Shown: positions 25,412-35,125 of the stretch, piece by piece | Layout of the letters: every line of letters starts with the position of its first letter | Position numbering within the stretch: the first letter of the stretch is position 1 | NCBI GenBank assembly: GCA_018475625.1 | Contig: JAAKEZ010000002.1 | Coordinates: 186,001-250,000, forward strand | Direction: 5' to 3' | Source: Candidatus Bathyarchaeota archaeon A05DMB-2 | Lineage (GTDB): Archaea; Thermoproteota; Bathyarchaeia; Bathyarchaeales; Bathycorpusculaceae | DNA: 64,000 bases | Translations under genes and position numbers: made by a program | Notes under the pieces: generated by a model | The model's input: only the letters and a program-made list of their open reading frames with translations | Told to the model about the DNA's origin: nothing | The model's database searches: none

Positions 25412-27643
25412 GTGAAGGTAACAGAATTATCAGTGCCCGAGTCAGTAAAGGATATCCTGCTTCGTTCAGGAATTGCCGAACTGTATCCTCCTCAGGAAGA
25501 AGCCATAAACGCCGGAGTTTTAGAGGGCAAGAACTTGGTTCTGGCGAGTCCCACCGCTTCGGGAAAAACGCTGGTTGCAGAACTCTGCGGGCTCAAGCAT
25601 GTCTTGGAGAAGAACGGCAAGGTGATTTACTTGTCACCGTTGAGGGCTCTGGCGAACGAGAAGTTTGACGAGTTCAAGAAGTATGCGGGCATCAGAAAGC
25701 AGAACGGTCGGCGGGTAAGCGTGGGCATCAGCACTGGAGACTTTGATAGCAGCGACCCGTGGCTGGAACGCTACGACATCATAATCACCACGAATGAGAA
25801 AGCAGACTCGCTCCTGCGGCACCGAGCCAAATGGATGGACGAGATATCACTGGTCGTGGCGGACGAGGTGCACCTGCTGAACGAGGCGGAACGCGGTCCC
25901 ACGCTGGAGGTGGTGTTAGCGAGGCTCATGCAAGTCAACTCTGACCTGCAGGTTTTAGCGCTGAGCGCGACCATACACAACGTTGACGAAATCGCGGATT
26001 GGCTGAAATCGGCTTACGTCGTAACCGAATGGCGTCCAGTTACCCTGAAAGAAGGCGTCCTTCTGCAAGAGGAAATCCAGTACAAGGACGGCGACGCGAA
26101 AAAAATCGAAAAGAAGACGCGTGACGCGACTATCAACATAGTTTTGAACACCGTGAAGAACGGCGGTCAAGCACTGGTTTTCGCTTCGACCAGAAAAAAC
26201 AGCGTGACCGCGGCGAAAAAAATCGCGAACTACACCTGCGAAGTTCTGTCTAAGCCTGCTAAGCGGTCGCTGGAACAGGAAGCAGAAAAGATTCTGTCTG
26301 CAGGCGAACGCACGCGAATCAGCGAGTCCCTTGCTGAACTCGTCAAGTGCGGCACCGCCTTCCACCACGCTGGCTTAGCAGGCGCACACCGCCGCTTAAT
26401 CGAAGACCTATTTCGCCAAGGAAAAATCAAAGTACTCACAGCCACGCCAACGCTGGCTTTCGGCGTAAACCTCCCTGCCCGCACGGTGGTCGTTCAAGAT
26501 TACCGCCGCTGGGAGCCAGGTTACGGTTATTACCCGATTAGCGTGTTGGAGTACAAGCAGATGGCGGGCAGGGCGGGCAGACCCAAGTACGACAAGGTGG
26601 GTGAGGCAGTGCTCGTGGCGAAGACCGCAGACGAGGCGGATTACCTGATGGATAACTACGTGCTGGCGCGTCCCGAACGAATTTGGTCAAGGCTGGCAGT
26701 TGAAAGGATAATCCGCGGTCACGTGTTAGCAACTGTCGCATCGGACTTTGCGCACACGGAGAACGGCATCTACGAGTTCTTCGGCAAAACCTTCTACGCG
26801 CACCAGTACGACGTGAAAGCCATCAAAAGCATAATCGCCAAGATTCTGAAGTTCCTTTACGACGAAGGAATGATTAATCTGTCTGGCGAAGACGTCTACG
26901 CCACCAAGTTCGGCAAGCGAGTCAGCGAGCTTTATATAGACCCCTTGTCAGCCATAGTCATCCGCGATGCCTTGAGGAAAAAGCCGGCTAACCTGACCGA
27001 TCTCAGCATGCTGCACCTGATTGTGCACACGCCAGACATGGGTCCTGTGATGAGACCATACGCCAGTGAAATGGATGCGCTGGCAGTCCAGGTGGAGGAG
27101 CATAAGGACGAATTTTTCGTGGAGGTTCCGAACGAGTGGGACGACCACATTGCTTATGAGGAGTTTCTGGGCGAAATGAAAACAACCTTGGTTCTTTACA
27201 GTTGGATTGATGAGGTGAGCGAAGAGAAGCTGCTGGAGCAGTTCAGGGTTCAGCCCGGTGACCTTTACAGGATTATTGAGAACGCGAAGTGGCTGTTGCA
27301 CGCGACACATGAGCTGGGTGCGCTACTCGGAAACAGGGAGATTCTGCCTTTAGCCTTTGAACTCGTGGAGCGTGTGTCCAAGGGGATCCGGAAGGAGCTG
27401 CTGCCGATTGTCAAGCTGGAAGGGGTTGGTCGCGTGCGCGGACGCATAATCTACAACGCGGGTTTCAAGACAATTGACGACATAAAACGCGCCTCGATTG
27501 AGGATTTGACGAACTTGCCGCTGGTGGGTCCGCGGTTGGCTAAGAAAATCAAGGAGCAGGTGGGCGGCTTCGTCAAGAAGGAGACTTGGGAGAGACTTGA
27601 GAAAGGCGAGGAGTGGAAACAGAAGGCGTTAACAGAGTACTAA
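25412..27643 (+). CDS. hel308: Hel308-type superfamily 2 DNA helicase
   Basis: A 743-residue Ski2-like helicase starting with GTG. Q-motif YPPQEEA, Walker A ASPTASGKT, DEVH Walker B, LSATIHN motif III, AFHHAGL motif V region and QMAGRAGRP motif VI are all present, followed by a winged helix, a ratchet domain and a C-terminal helix-hairpin-helix (GVGRVRGRIIYNAGF...LVGPRLAKKI). This layout is Hel308, which unwinds forked DNA at stalled replication forks. Length is normal for the family. No neighbour suggests an operon partner. Confidence 0.92.
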   Translation: MKVTELSVPESVKDILLRSGIAELYPPQEEAINAGVLEGKNLVLASPTASGKTLVAELCGLKHVLEKNGKVIYLSPLRALANEKFDEFKKYAGIRKQNGRRVSVGISTGDFDSSDPWLERYDIIITTNEKADSLLRHRAKWMDEISLVVADEVHLLNEAERGPTLEVVLARLMQVNSDLQVLALSATIHNVDEIADWLKSAYVVTEWRPVTLKEGVLLQEEIQYKDGDAKKIEKKTRDATINIVLNTVKNGGQALVFASTRKNSVTAAKKIANYTCEVLSKPAKRSLEQEAEKILSAGERTRISESLAELVKCGTAFHHAGLAGAHRRLIEDLFRQGKIKVLTATPTLAFGVNLPARTVVVQDYRRWEPGYGYYPISVLEYKQMAGRAGRPKYDKVGEAVLVAKTADEADYLMDNYVLARPERIWSRLAVERIIRGHVLATVASDFAHTENGIYEFFGKTFYAHQYDVKAIKSIIAKILKFLYDEGMINLSGEDVYATKFGKRVSELYIDPLSAIVIRDALRKKPANLTDLSMLHLIVHTPDMGPVMRPYASEMDALAVQVEEHKDEFFVEVPNEWDDHIAYEEFLGEMKTTLVLYSWIDEVSEEKLLEQFRVQPGDLYRIIENAKWLLHATHELGALLGNREILPLAFELVERVSKGIRKELLPIVKLEGVGRVRGRIIYNAGFKTIDDIKRASIEDLTNLPLVGPRLAKKIKEQVGGFVKKETWERLEKGEEWKQKALTEY

Positions 27644-27652
27644 GGCAGAGTA

Positions 27653-28990
27653 CTAAGGTTCTTTGGCGAACTCTTCTGCCTGCTTAACGGCTGTGCCCAG
27701 ATAATTCTTCGGGTTTAACGCCTCGTCTATTTCCTTCTCGTTCAGCTTGCCACTTACGAGCCTGTCTTGCATCAGCGCTTTTTTGAAGGGCTGTTTCTCA
27801 ACGGCGCTCTGTATTGTCAGCTTCCTGAGGAGCTCATGGGCTTCCTGCCTGTCTACACCCTTCCTTGTCAAAGCCATCATGACAGCCTCAGACATGGCGC
27901 GTCCCTGTGTCAGTTCCATGTTCTGTAGCATTCGCTTTTCGTCAACCCGCAGGTTCGCCACGATGTCGTTCATAAGCGCCAGAAGATAGTCAACCAAAAT
28001 GCAGGATTCTGGAAGAATAAAACGTTCAGCCGAGGACTGGGTCAAATCGCGTTCATGCCACGTGACCATATCCTCCAAAGCCGGAGTCACCAAGCTTCGC
28101 GCGATTCGGGCTAAACCGCAGACTCGCTCGCATATCTCAGGATTTTGCTTGTGAGGCATCGTCGAGCTGCCAACTTGTTTCTCCGCCTCAAAAGACTCAA
28201 AGAGCTCACCAATCTCGGGGCGCTGCAGCTCGCGGATTTCGGTGGCAAAATTCTCCAACGAAGAAGCAATCATGGCGAGGACACAGACTAATTCGGCATA
28301 GCGGTCTCTCTGCACAATCTGCGTGGAAATCTCCGCCGCATGAATACCTAACCGTTTCATGACAAGGGCTTGTATCTGCTCAGCGTGTTCGCCTAAACCT
28401 GCTTGGGTTCCAACCGCCCCGCTCATCTTGCCAACGACAACTCGTTTTTTGCATTCGTCCAACCGCTGCATGTGTCGTGAGATTTCGTGTCCCCAAACGG
28501 CGAACTTGAAGCCAAGCGTGATTGGCAAGGCATGTTGACCATGAGTTCTGCCCATCATCACCGTTTCCTTGTAGCGTGCCGCTTGCTTTTGCAAGATATT
28601 TTTCAGCGTGACAAGTTTTTTCTCGATTATGTCTATGGCATCCTTCAGCTGTAGGGCGTTGGCTGTGTCGACTATGTCGTAGCTTGTGGCGCCGAGGTGA
28701 ACGTAAGCGCCGCTGGAACCGCAAACCTCTGATAACGCGCGCACCAACGAGGCAAGGTCATGTTTTATCTCTTTCTCGATGGCTTTCACCCGGTCAAGCT
28801 TGACATATTTCAGGGAAGCCATGGCGACTATTTTTTCCGCATCTTTCCGCGGGATGTCGCCGACTTCCGCGTGCGCCCAAGCCAGTGCGGCTTCAACGTC
28901 TAGGAGCTTTTGAACGCGGGTCTCCTCTTCGAATACTCGGCGCATCTCGGCGGTTCCGTAACGACCTGTGTCTATGGGTAGAATCGGCAA
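27653..28990 (-). CDS. purB: Adenylosuccinate lyase
   Basis: A 445-residue fumarase-superfamily lyase acting twice in purine synthesis (SAICAR and adenylosuccinate cleavage). The signature GSSTMPHKQNPE is present, as are GRTHGQHALPITLG with the general-acid histidine and LGATSYDI with the conserved Thr/Ser. I start at TTG 28990 (LPILPIDTGRYG), where family members begin, with GAGGGAAAA upstream, rather than GTG 29017. PurA is in the same window at 47 kb, and PRPP synthase at 17 kb. Confidence 0.92.
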   Translation of the reverse strand: MPILPIDTGRYGTAEMRRVFEEETRVQKLLDVEAALAWAHAEVGDIPRKDAEKIVAMASLKYVKLDRVKAIEKEIKHDLASLVRALSEVCGSSGAYVHLGATSYDIVDTANALQLKDAIDIIEKKLVTLKNILQKQAARYKETVMMGRTHGQHALPITLGFKFAVWGHEISRHMQRLDECKKRVVVGKMSGAVGTQAGLGEHAEQIQALVMKRLGIHAAEISTQIVQRDRYAELVCVLAMIASSLENFATEIRELQRPEIGELFESFEAEKQVGSSTMPHKQNPEICERVCGLARIARSLVTPALEDMVTWHERDLTQSSAERFILPESCILVDYLLALMNDIVANLRVDEKRMLQNMELTQGRAMSEAVMMALTRKGVDRQEAHELLRKLTIQSAVEKQPFKKALMQDRLVSGKLNEKEIDEALNPKNYLGTAVKQAEEFAKEP

Positions 28991-29082
28991 TTTGTTTTCC
29001 CTCGACAGAAGATACACGGATTAAAGATTAATGTTTTACCAAATCATTATGAAGGTGTATCGAAGAGGCGTGTCTTCCGAAC

Positions 29083-30564
29083 ATGAAAACCACGATGGCA
29101 GTGTTAGACAAGACGGGCGGCGACGCGGCAGCAGCGGTGGTCAGCGTGCTCAAATCACTGCACACTGGACAGCGTGTTAACTTTGGGATAGCTTCATCCA
29201 CCATTGTCAGAACGTACAAGGACGCCGATGCCTTCCAGAGCCACGGATTGAAATCGCCAGTCGTGATGGGTTATGCCTTTTCAAACGCCCATCCCAATGC
29301 CGCGCATCAGCGTGTCAGGTTGGAAGATGCAGCGGTAGTTTTTGATGGACGGATATACTCACCAGCCGGAACCTCAGTCATTGAAATGCTCACCAAAAAA
29401 CCGCTGCAGAGAGACAGCGGCAAAGCTTTATTCGGTGAGGTCGAAGGTGACTTTTCGTTCCTGATAGCAGAACCAAAGAGAATCATCGTGGGAAGAGATG
29501 TCGTGGGCGTTCAGCCTCTCTATTATGGAGAAAACAAAAGAGTTGCCGCCCTCGCTTCCAGCCGAAAGGCTTTGTGGAAACTGGGAATAGAAAAAACCAG
29601 TTCGTTTCCGCCTGGAAACTTGGCGGTCGTCACCAGTGAAGGCTTCAAATTTGAGCCTGTTAAGACGTTGACTTACGCAGAACCCGAACCGATAACAATG
29701 CAAACGGCAGCGAAAACGCTTAATAAACTGCTGGAACAATCAGTCCGCAAGCGTTTAGCGGGAACGACGGAGGTAGCCGTGGCGTTCTCGGGAGGCTTGG
29801 ACAGCAGCGTAGTCGCCTTTCTTGCAAAAAAATGCGGCGCGAACGTGCGCTTAATCCATGTGAGCTTGGAGAACCGTCCTGAAACGGAAGAGGCGAAGAA
29901 GGCAGCCGATGCGTTGCGGCTTCCCATACAGGTGCACCTGTTCAAGGAATCGGATGTCGAAGAAGTGATTTCTAAGGTTGTAGAACTCATTGAGGAACCA
30001 GACCCAGTGAAAGCGAGCATCGGGGTGCCGTTCTACTGGACAGCAGAGAAGGCAACTGAGGCAGGGCTATATGTGCTGTTGGCGGGGCAGGGCGCTGACG
30101 AGCTTTTCGGAGGCTATCAACGGTACGTTAACGATTACTTGGCGCATGGCGAGGAAAAGGTGCGAAGGACAATATTTGAGGATGTTTTGAGGCTTCATGA
30201 AAGTAACATCGAGAGAGACGTGAAAATCTGCAGCTTCCATGACGTGGAACTGCGTTTGCCTTTCGCATCTTACCAAATCGCCCAGTTTGCGTTAAGCCTT
30301 CCCTTAGAGTTGAAGTTTGAAAAGAAGCAGGATTCTCTGAGAAAAATGGTGTTGCGAAAAGTTGCCGAAAACATCGGCTTGCCCGGATCTATTGTGGAGA
30401 AGCCTAAGAAGGCTGTGCAATATGCCACAGGTGTAAGTGATGTTCTAAAAAAGCTAGGACGGAAACAAAACAGAACAGTGAAGGAATACGTGAACGCGCT
30501 TTTCCTTACTCAACGTGAACAAACGGAAAGAAACGACCCGAGTAGAGCCTTCGGAACTACATAG
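29083..30564 (+). CDS. Asparagine-synthetase-like protein without glutaminase cysteine
   Basis: A 493-residue protein with both domains of class II asparagine synthetase. The C-terminal ATP pyrophosphatase loop is intact, SGGLDSS at residue about 234, with the GADELFGGYQRY motif at about 342. The N-terminal glutaminase-like domain starts MKTTMAV and has no cysteine at position 2, so it cannot hydrolyse glutamine in the usual way; GDFSFLIAEP and GRDVVGVQPLYYG from that fold are kept. It probably uses free ammonia or another amine, making an amide on an unknown substrate. Divergent from purB. Confidence 0.8.
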   Translation: MKTTMAVLDKTGGDAAAAVVSVLKSLHTGQRVNFGIASSTIVRTYKDADAFQSHGLKSPVVMGYAFSNAHPNAAHQRVRLEDAAVVFDGRIYSPAGTSVIEMLTKKPLQRDSGKALFGEVEGDFSFLIAEPKRIIVGRDVVGVQPLYYGENKRVAALASSRKALWKLGIEKTSSFPPGNLAVVTSEGFKFEPVKTLTYAEPEPITMQTAAKTLNKLLEQSVRKRLAGTTEVAVAFSGGLDSSVVAFLAKKCGANVRLIHVSLENRPETEEAKKAADALRLPIQVHLFKESDVEEVISKVVELIEEPDPVKASIGVPFYWTAEKATEAGLYVLLAGQGADELFGGYQRYVNDYLAHGEEKVRRTIFEDVLRLHESNIERDVKICSFHDVELRLPFASYQIAQFALSLPLELKFEKKQDSLRKMVLRKVAENIGLPGSIVEKPKKAVQYATGVSDVLKKLGRKQNRTVKEYVNALFLTQREQTERNDPSRAFGTT

Positions 30565-31085
30565 TTTAGGTTACAGGCTGGAGCGCTGCATGGTATAGTT
30601 TTGTGTTTTCCTCCGTTAGTTCAGAAAACTTCTGAAGTTAGTCAAGTAACCTTCGAGAATCCTTTTAATCACGAAAACAGCCTTATCTATCGTAGGGCAC
30701 AAGTGGGTAAACGTGCGGCTCTGTTGCTCATTGCCATGTTAACGGTATCACCCCTGCTGATGATTAAGCTTGCATTAGACCAGTCAACACCTAAGCCTTC
30801 TGTCCAAAAAATCATGAAGAGTTTACTCAAGCGTAAGAAACTCAACAGCAAAGTCGAAGCATCAAAGAGATCATACACACATAGGCCATGAACTCCGAAC
30901 AAGTCCTCGACAGAAACGCACCAGTTGAAGGTACAACCACTTACGAGAGCCAAGCAGATTTGGAAACGTATCAACTAACCGTCCTCGCCGAAGGTTGAAA
31001 CAGCTCATCCAGCAATCGGCAAGAACCCAGAAACGGTTCAAATCCACCGTCAGAGAGAGAAAACAGCTACGTTCCACCACGGTAC
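30565..31085. other. Long spacer, possible gene remnants
   Basis: A 521-base spacer. A perfect inverted repeat TTCAGAA-AAC-TTCTGAA lies at 30620-30636, shortly after the end of the asparagine-synthetase-like gene. A frame at 30601-30891 contains one hydrophobic stretch but has a TTG start, no ribosome-binding site and no family signature. The rest (30900-31080) looks like lysine/arginine-poor non-coding or decayed sequence. Confidence 0.35.
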
Positions 31086-31658
31086 TTATGGAAAAGGCTG
31101 AACAATTTGGGCGAGTTCTTTTGCCCAGCCGCTAATGGCGTTCAGGTCTCTTGTGTCGTAGAGTCCGGGTTCTGTTTGTGGCACGCCGGCTTCTTCTAGT
31201 TGAGGTTTAATCGCCTCCATGAATTTTCCAAACAGCCAAGGTACTTTGTTGTAGTTGTAAACGCCTCCGAACAAGCCCAAAGCTATCGGTTGCAGATGGT
31301 ATTTGGCGGCTTTTTCTTCCAGATACTTTGTTTTTGCGTTTTTGATTGCTTCTGCTTTGTCTGTTTTATTGTCTAATGGTTGTGTGCTGCCGCAGCATAC
31401 GAACAGCGCCACTTTCTTTTTTGCCAATTCTTTCTGGAACTTTTGGAGGAATTTTTCAGGTTCTTTGGTCCATCTGTGTATTTGGATTCCACTGCCCACG
31501 ATGACGAGATCGTATTCTGTGATGCCTTTGACTTTTTCCTGTTTGGCGTTGACCACCCGAACTTCGAGTTCTTCTTGGCGGAGAATTTTGGCGATTTCTT
31601 CTGAAGTGCTTGCGGCTGCTCCGTATCGGGTCCCATAAACAATCAATGCTTTAGTCAC
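31086..31658 (-). CDS. Flavodoxin-domain protein (HemG/protoporphyrinogen-oxidase-like)
   Basis: A 190-residue protein starting with GTG. The FMN phosphate loop is YGTRYGAAASTSEEIA, with GSGIQIHRWTKEPEKFL and the CCGSTQPLDNK segment typical of flavodoxin-like proteins related to HemG. It presumably carries electrons from or to an unknown partner in the cytoplasm. The C-terminal part (DTRDLNAISGWAKEL) matches the end of the domain. No haem gene is adjacent, so a specific oxidase role is not supported. Confidence 0.78.
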   Translation of the reverse strand: MTKALIVYGTRYGAAASTSEEIAKILRQEELEVRVVNAKQEKVKGITEYDLVIVGSGIQIHRWTKEPEKFLQKFQKELAKKKVALFVCCGSTQPLDNKTDKAEAIKNAKTKYLEEKAAKYHLQPIALGLFGGVYNYNKVPWLFGKFMEAIKPQLEEAGVPQTEPGLYDTRDLNAISGWAKELAQIVQPFP

Positions 31659-31805
31659 AACTCAATGCCCCATTTTATTGTATGCGTCATAGCTGATAGA
31701 GCTTTCGGTTAATACGCTTCAGGTGGGGCCACTGCTCTGCATAGGCAAATGTTTTGTGAAACAGTTTTCGGTATAGCTTATTGTTTTGGCGTTCACTAAA
31801 ACCTG

Positions 31806-32240
31806 CTAAAATCGCTTCGGTTCCGATCTGGTGTAGATTTCAATCACATAGTTGTCAGGGTCACAGAATGACACGGCATAGTATCCTGGCTCAAATTGAG
31901 GATGCTCTTCGCATGGAAAAAGAGGGTCAAACCCTCTCTTCTTCATTTCCCTCTCGATGTTGTTGACGGATTCTTTGTCCCGAACAAGAACGGCTAAGTG
32001 GTCTGCCACGATAAATTCCTCTCCGGTTGGTGCCTTGCGCTTAATTCTTGGTTCCTGTGGCGGGCTCAGCCAAATCTGAAAGTTCCCATTAGAAAGACCG
32101 AACGCCTCTTCGGTTTCCATTACGACCGCAAAACCAAGACTATTAAGCAAAACTCTGTAGAACTCCTTCGATTTGCTCAGGTTTGACACTTCGATTCCTA
32201 CATGACCAATAACCGCATCGATCTGTTTTTCAGAAATCAT
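31806..32240 (-). CDS. VOC-family (glyoxalase-like) protein
   Basis: A 144-residue vicinal-oxygen-chelate protein with two beta-alpha-beta-beta-beta repeats. H13 (IGHVGIEVSNLSKSKEFY) and a histidine in DHLAVLVRDKESV supply likely metal ligands, and the end FCDPDNYVIEIYTRSE includes the family-typical D-P-D-x-N...E. It could be a glyoxalase, dioxygenase or resistance protein; the sequence does not decide. It is a single gene with its own short spacer. Confidence 0.82.
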   Translation of the reverse strand: MISEKQIDAVIGHVGIEVSNLSKSKEFYRVLLNSLGFAVVMETEEAFGLSNGNFQIWLSPPQEPRIKRKAPTGEEFIVADHLAVLVRDKESVNNIEREMKKRGFDPLFPCEEHPQFEPGYYAVSFCDPDNYVIEIYTRSEPKRF

Positions 32241-32469
32241 ACATTCACACCGCCGTTCGTTTCAGTTTTTTAGCTTAAATACTTTTATCAAGATGAGGGA
32301 GAAAAAGGGGAAAAGTGTATAGTAATTCGCGTGGAGAAACTGCTAAGAAGTTGGAGGTGCCCGGAGTGAGAAATTGGCGGCGGAGACAACGGCATGGAAA
32401 AGAAAAGTAGCGCTCATTAGAGAAATCCTTATCTGAAAACAGCGTTTTGTACAAGCAGGTGAGCAGAAA

Positions 32470-33804
32470 ATGAGTATCTTTAGGGCTTACGACATCCGAG
32501 GAATCTACGGCAAAGACCTGACCGAGGAAGTTATGAAGAAAATCGGGATGGCTGTCGGCACCTACCAGCCCGGCAACTTCACCGTTGGAAGAGACTTCCG
32601 AGAACACAGCGACCAACTGGAAGAAGCGTTCATTTCTGGACTGGTGACCACAGGTTCTAACGTGCACCTTGTCGGAACCTGCCCAGCCAGCCTCTGCGTT
32701 TTCTCAAACTGGAAACTAAAGAATAACGTGGCAGCCTACATCACCGCTTCTCATCTGCCGGCGGAGTGGAACGGCGTCAAGTTCTTCCATCAAGACGGCG
32801 TTGGATTCTTTGAAGACGAGAACAAAAAGCTGGAGCAAATCCACAAGACGGGACCCTTCAGAAAAGGTGCGGGTACCGTAACAGAAGTGGGGGGCATGGA
32901 AGAAGAATACATAAGCTTCATCCAAGAAAGAATAAAACCCAAAAAGCTGAAAGTGGTTGTTGACTTCGGAAACGGCGCCGCCTGCCTGCTGGTGCCGAAA
33001 ATCCTGAAAAGACTGACGACGGTTGAAGCCCGGTACCTGTATGATTGGCCTGACCCAACTTTTCCAAATCGAGACCCCGAACCCAAACCCGAGTCGCTGA
33101 CGGCTTTAAGCAAGAAAGTGGTGGAAGAAAACGCTGATTTGGGCGTGGCGTTCGACGCTGACGGCGACCGAGCACTCTTCGTGGACGAGAAGGGTGAGGT
33201 TATGATGGCGGAACAGAGCGCCGTCCTCTTCATACGGGATCTGATGAAAACCCGCCGAGGACCCGTGGTTGCGAATATTGAATGCTCAAGCCTGATAGAC
33301 GAAGAAGCCCAGAAGTACGGTCAAAACGTTTTTCGCATACCAGTGGGTCACACTTTTCTGGTGCAACAGACCCAAGCGTACAACGCCATCTTGGGTGTTG
33401 AAAAGTCTGGGCACATCTGCGTACCCAAATTCTACTGGTTTGACGATGCGATAATAAACAGCATCTATTTGATTGAGATAGTGTCGAACCTTGGAAGACC
33501 CGTGTCAGAAATCATCCGTGAGATGCCTGTCGAATTCTTCGAAAGAGTCGAGATAGACAGCACTGATGAAGCAAAATTCAAAATCGTTGACGCTGTAATG
33601 CAAGAAGCCGCTGAGAAATATGAGAAAATTACTGCCATAGACGGCGTTCGAATAGATTTTCCAGACTCGTGGGCTCTTATCCGGGCGTCGAACACTTCCC
33701 CGAAACTCCGGTTGACGGTGGAGGCAAAAACCGAAAGGAGATTGCACGAGTTGAAGAAAGAGATTATGGCGCTGATAAGTGACGCTGCGCGAAAACAGGA
33801 CTAA
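32470..33804 (+). CDS. Phosphomannomutase/phosphoglucomutase
   Basis: A 444-residue alpha-D-phosphohexomutase. It opens FRAYDIRGIYGKDL; the catalytic serine lies in TASHLPAEWNG, where the usual asparagine after TASH is leucine; the metal loop is FDADGDRALF; the sugar-binding loop is GVEKSGH; and the phosphate-binding end is IRASNTSPKLRL. All four domains are present at normal length. It converts mannose or glucose 6-phosphate to the 1-phosphate for glycan synthesis, and may also act as phosphoglucosamine mutase. It is monocistronic by spacing. Confidence 0.9.
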   Translation: MSIFRAYDIRGIYGKDLTEEVMKKIGMAVGTYQPGNFTVGRDFREHSDQLEEAFISGLVTTGSNVHLVGTCPASLCVFSNWKLKNNVAAYITASHLPAEWNGVKFFHQDGVGFFEDENKKLEQIHKTGPFRKGAGTVTEVGGMEEEYISFIQERIKPKKLKVVVDFGNGAACLLVPKILKRLTTVEARYLYDWPDPTFPNRDPEPKPESLTALSKKVVEENADLGVAFDADGDRALFVDEKGEVMMAEQSAVLFIRDLMKTRRGPVVANIECSSLIDEEAQKYGQNVFRIPVGHTFLVQQTQAYNAILGVEKSGHICVPKFYWFDDAIINSIYLIEIVSNLGRPVSEIIREMPVEFFERVEIDSTDEAKFKIVDAVMQEAAEKYEKITAIDGVRIDFPDSWALIRASNTSPKLRLTVEAKTERRLHELKKEIMALISDAARKQD

Positions 33805-33969
33805 TCCGCTTCACGTTTCTTTTCTTTTTGGCCGCGTCAATTCTTATAAGCAGCAATGTACACTCAAATATTAACGCTTGTCGCTAACGCATGGATTTCG
33901 TTCAGATGTAATTTAGGCTGTTTAAGCTTCTTAAAAAAGGAGAACCTGTAGATTGACCAAACCTGTTCA

Positions 33970-34857
33970 ATGCGAGTTGATACGCGTGTGAAAATCAAAG
34001 AGTTTATGTCACTAATTAAAGAGGCGTTCAGGCATTGGCAAGCGCATAAGCCAACACAACGTGCCTCAGCGTTGGCGTTTCTCGGCATTTTTCCCCTTCC
34101 TTCATTGCTTATGATTACGGCGACGATGCTTAGCCAAATTTATGGTGAAGCAACCGCTCTTGACCACGTGCTTCAGGATATAGCGACTGTTGCGGGGCCA
34201 GTGATAGCTGACTTGTTCCGGCAGGTCCTCGAGAACGTGAGGAACCCCTTCGCCACCGCGTTAATCTCTGCTGGCAGCTTGACATTTTTCATGTTAGGTT
34301 CCATCGTCGCCTTCGGCGAGCTGCAGGACACATTGAACATGATTTGGGACGTAGCGCCGCCTAAGCACAGGAAATTAAAAGAAAAGATAAGGTCAAGGAT
34401 TACGTCGTTTTTGCTTATCTCTGGGCTCGGCATTTTAGTAGTGATTTGGACAGGCGTTACCGCTGTCGTGTTCAGCTTTATCCGTCTCACCGCCGGGTCA
34501 TCAGCGGGAGTGTCAATTCTTCTAGGGGTTGCGGACGTGGTGCTTTCCTTCTTTTTAGTGACATTGCTTTTTGCGGTGATTTATAAGATGCTGCCTGACA
34601 CTCAGATTGCTTGGAGAGATGTTACATTGGCTGCCGTTTTGACGGCTGTACTCTTCACGGTAAGCAAGTACCTGTTTGAGATATACATCCAAGCCTTCTT
34701 CGCCACATCAGTTTATGGAGTTGCAGGAGCGATTATGCTTCTTCTACTTTGGCTTTTTCTGGTAGCTCAGTTTCTGCTGTTCGGAGCGGAATTTTCGAAC
34801 GTGTATGCTGAGAGGCTGGGTTCGCGTTCAGACCGGTGGAAATCGGTAAGGAAATAG
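33970..34857 (+). CDS. YihY/UPF0761-type membrane protein
   Basis: A 295-residue protein with about six membrane segments. RASALAFLGIFPLPSLLMI, LGSIVAFGELQDTLNMIWDV and the end VYGVAGAIMLLLLWLFLVAQFLLFGAEFSNVYAER are typical of the YihY/BrkB family. The function of the family is not established, despite the name ribonuclease BN once given to it. ATG 34006 is an alternative start. A TATA-like CTTAAAAAAG lies at about 33928. Confidence 0.85.
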   Translation: MRVDTRVKIKEFMSLIKEAFRHWQAHKPTQRASALAFLGIFPLPSLLMITATMLSQIYGEATALDHVLQDIATVAGPVIADLFRQVLENVRNPFATALISAGSLTFFMLGSIVAFGELQDTLNMIWDVAPPKHRKLKEKIRSRITSFLLISGLGILVVIWTGVTAVVFSFIRLTAGSSAGVSILLGVADVVLSFFLVTLLFAVIYKMLPDTQIAWRDVTLAAVLTAVLFTVSKYLFEIYIQAFFATSVYGVAGAIMLLLLWLFLVAQFLLFGAEFSNVYAERLGSRSDRWKSVRK

Positions 34858-35042
34858 CGGTGCTGTAATGTTCAGGCGTGGTCGTTTTTCTATTTTATGT
34901 ATGGGTATTAGTGTTGGATTTTTGGACAATTTTTTAGTATAGGTTGGTTTTGGAGAGTACTTGTGCATATATGTTTGGTTAATTGTGCTCTCTCTTGGAT
35001 ATACGTTCAGAAAATATATAAATTTATATTTCAAACGGATAG

Positions 35043-35050
35043 TTTTAAAT
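35043..35050 (+). promoter_or_regulatory. TATA box of the ammonium transporter gene
   Basis: TTTTAAAT, giving a start at about 35072. The in-frame ATG at 35066 would then be cut off, which supports ATG 35126 as the real start. The 200 bases upstream are very AT-rich, with no clear operator. Confidence 0.5.
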
Positions 35051-35125
35051 ACTTGTATGTGATAAATGCACAGAAAAGAACAAGTAATCAATACAAACGT
35101 CAAAAGAACGAGAGGAACATCAAAC

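Noticed and set aside
30601-30891. A 96-residue frame with one hydrophobic segment
   Set aside because: TTG start, no ribosome-binding site, no recognised family, and the first part lies over an inverted repeat.
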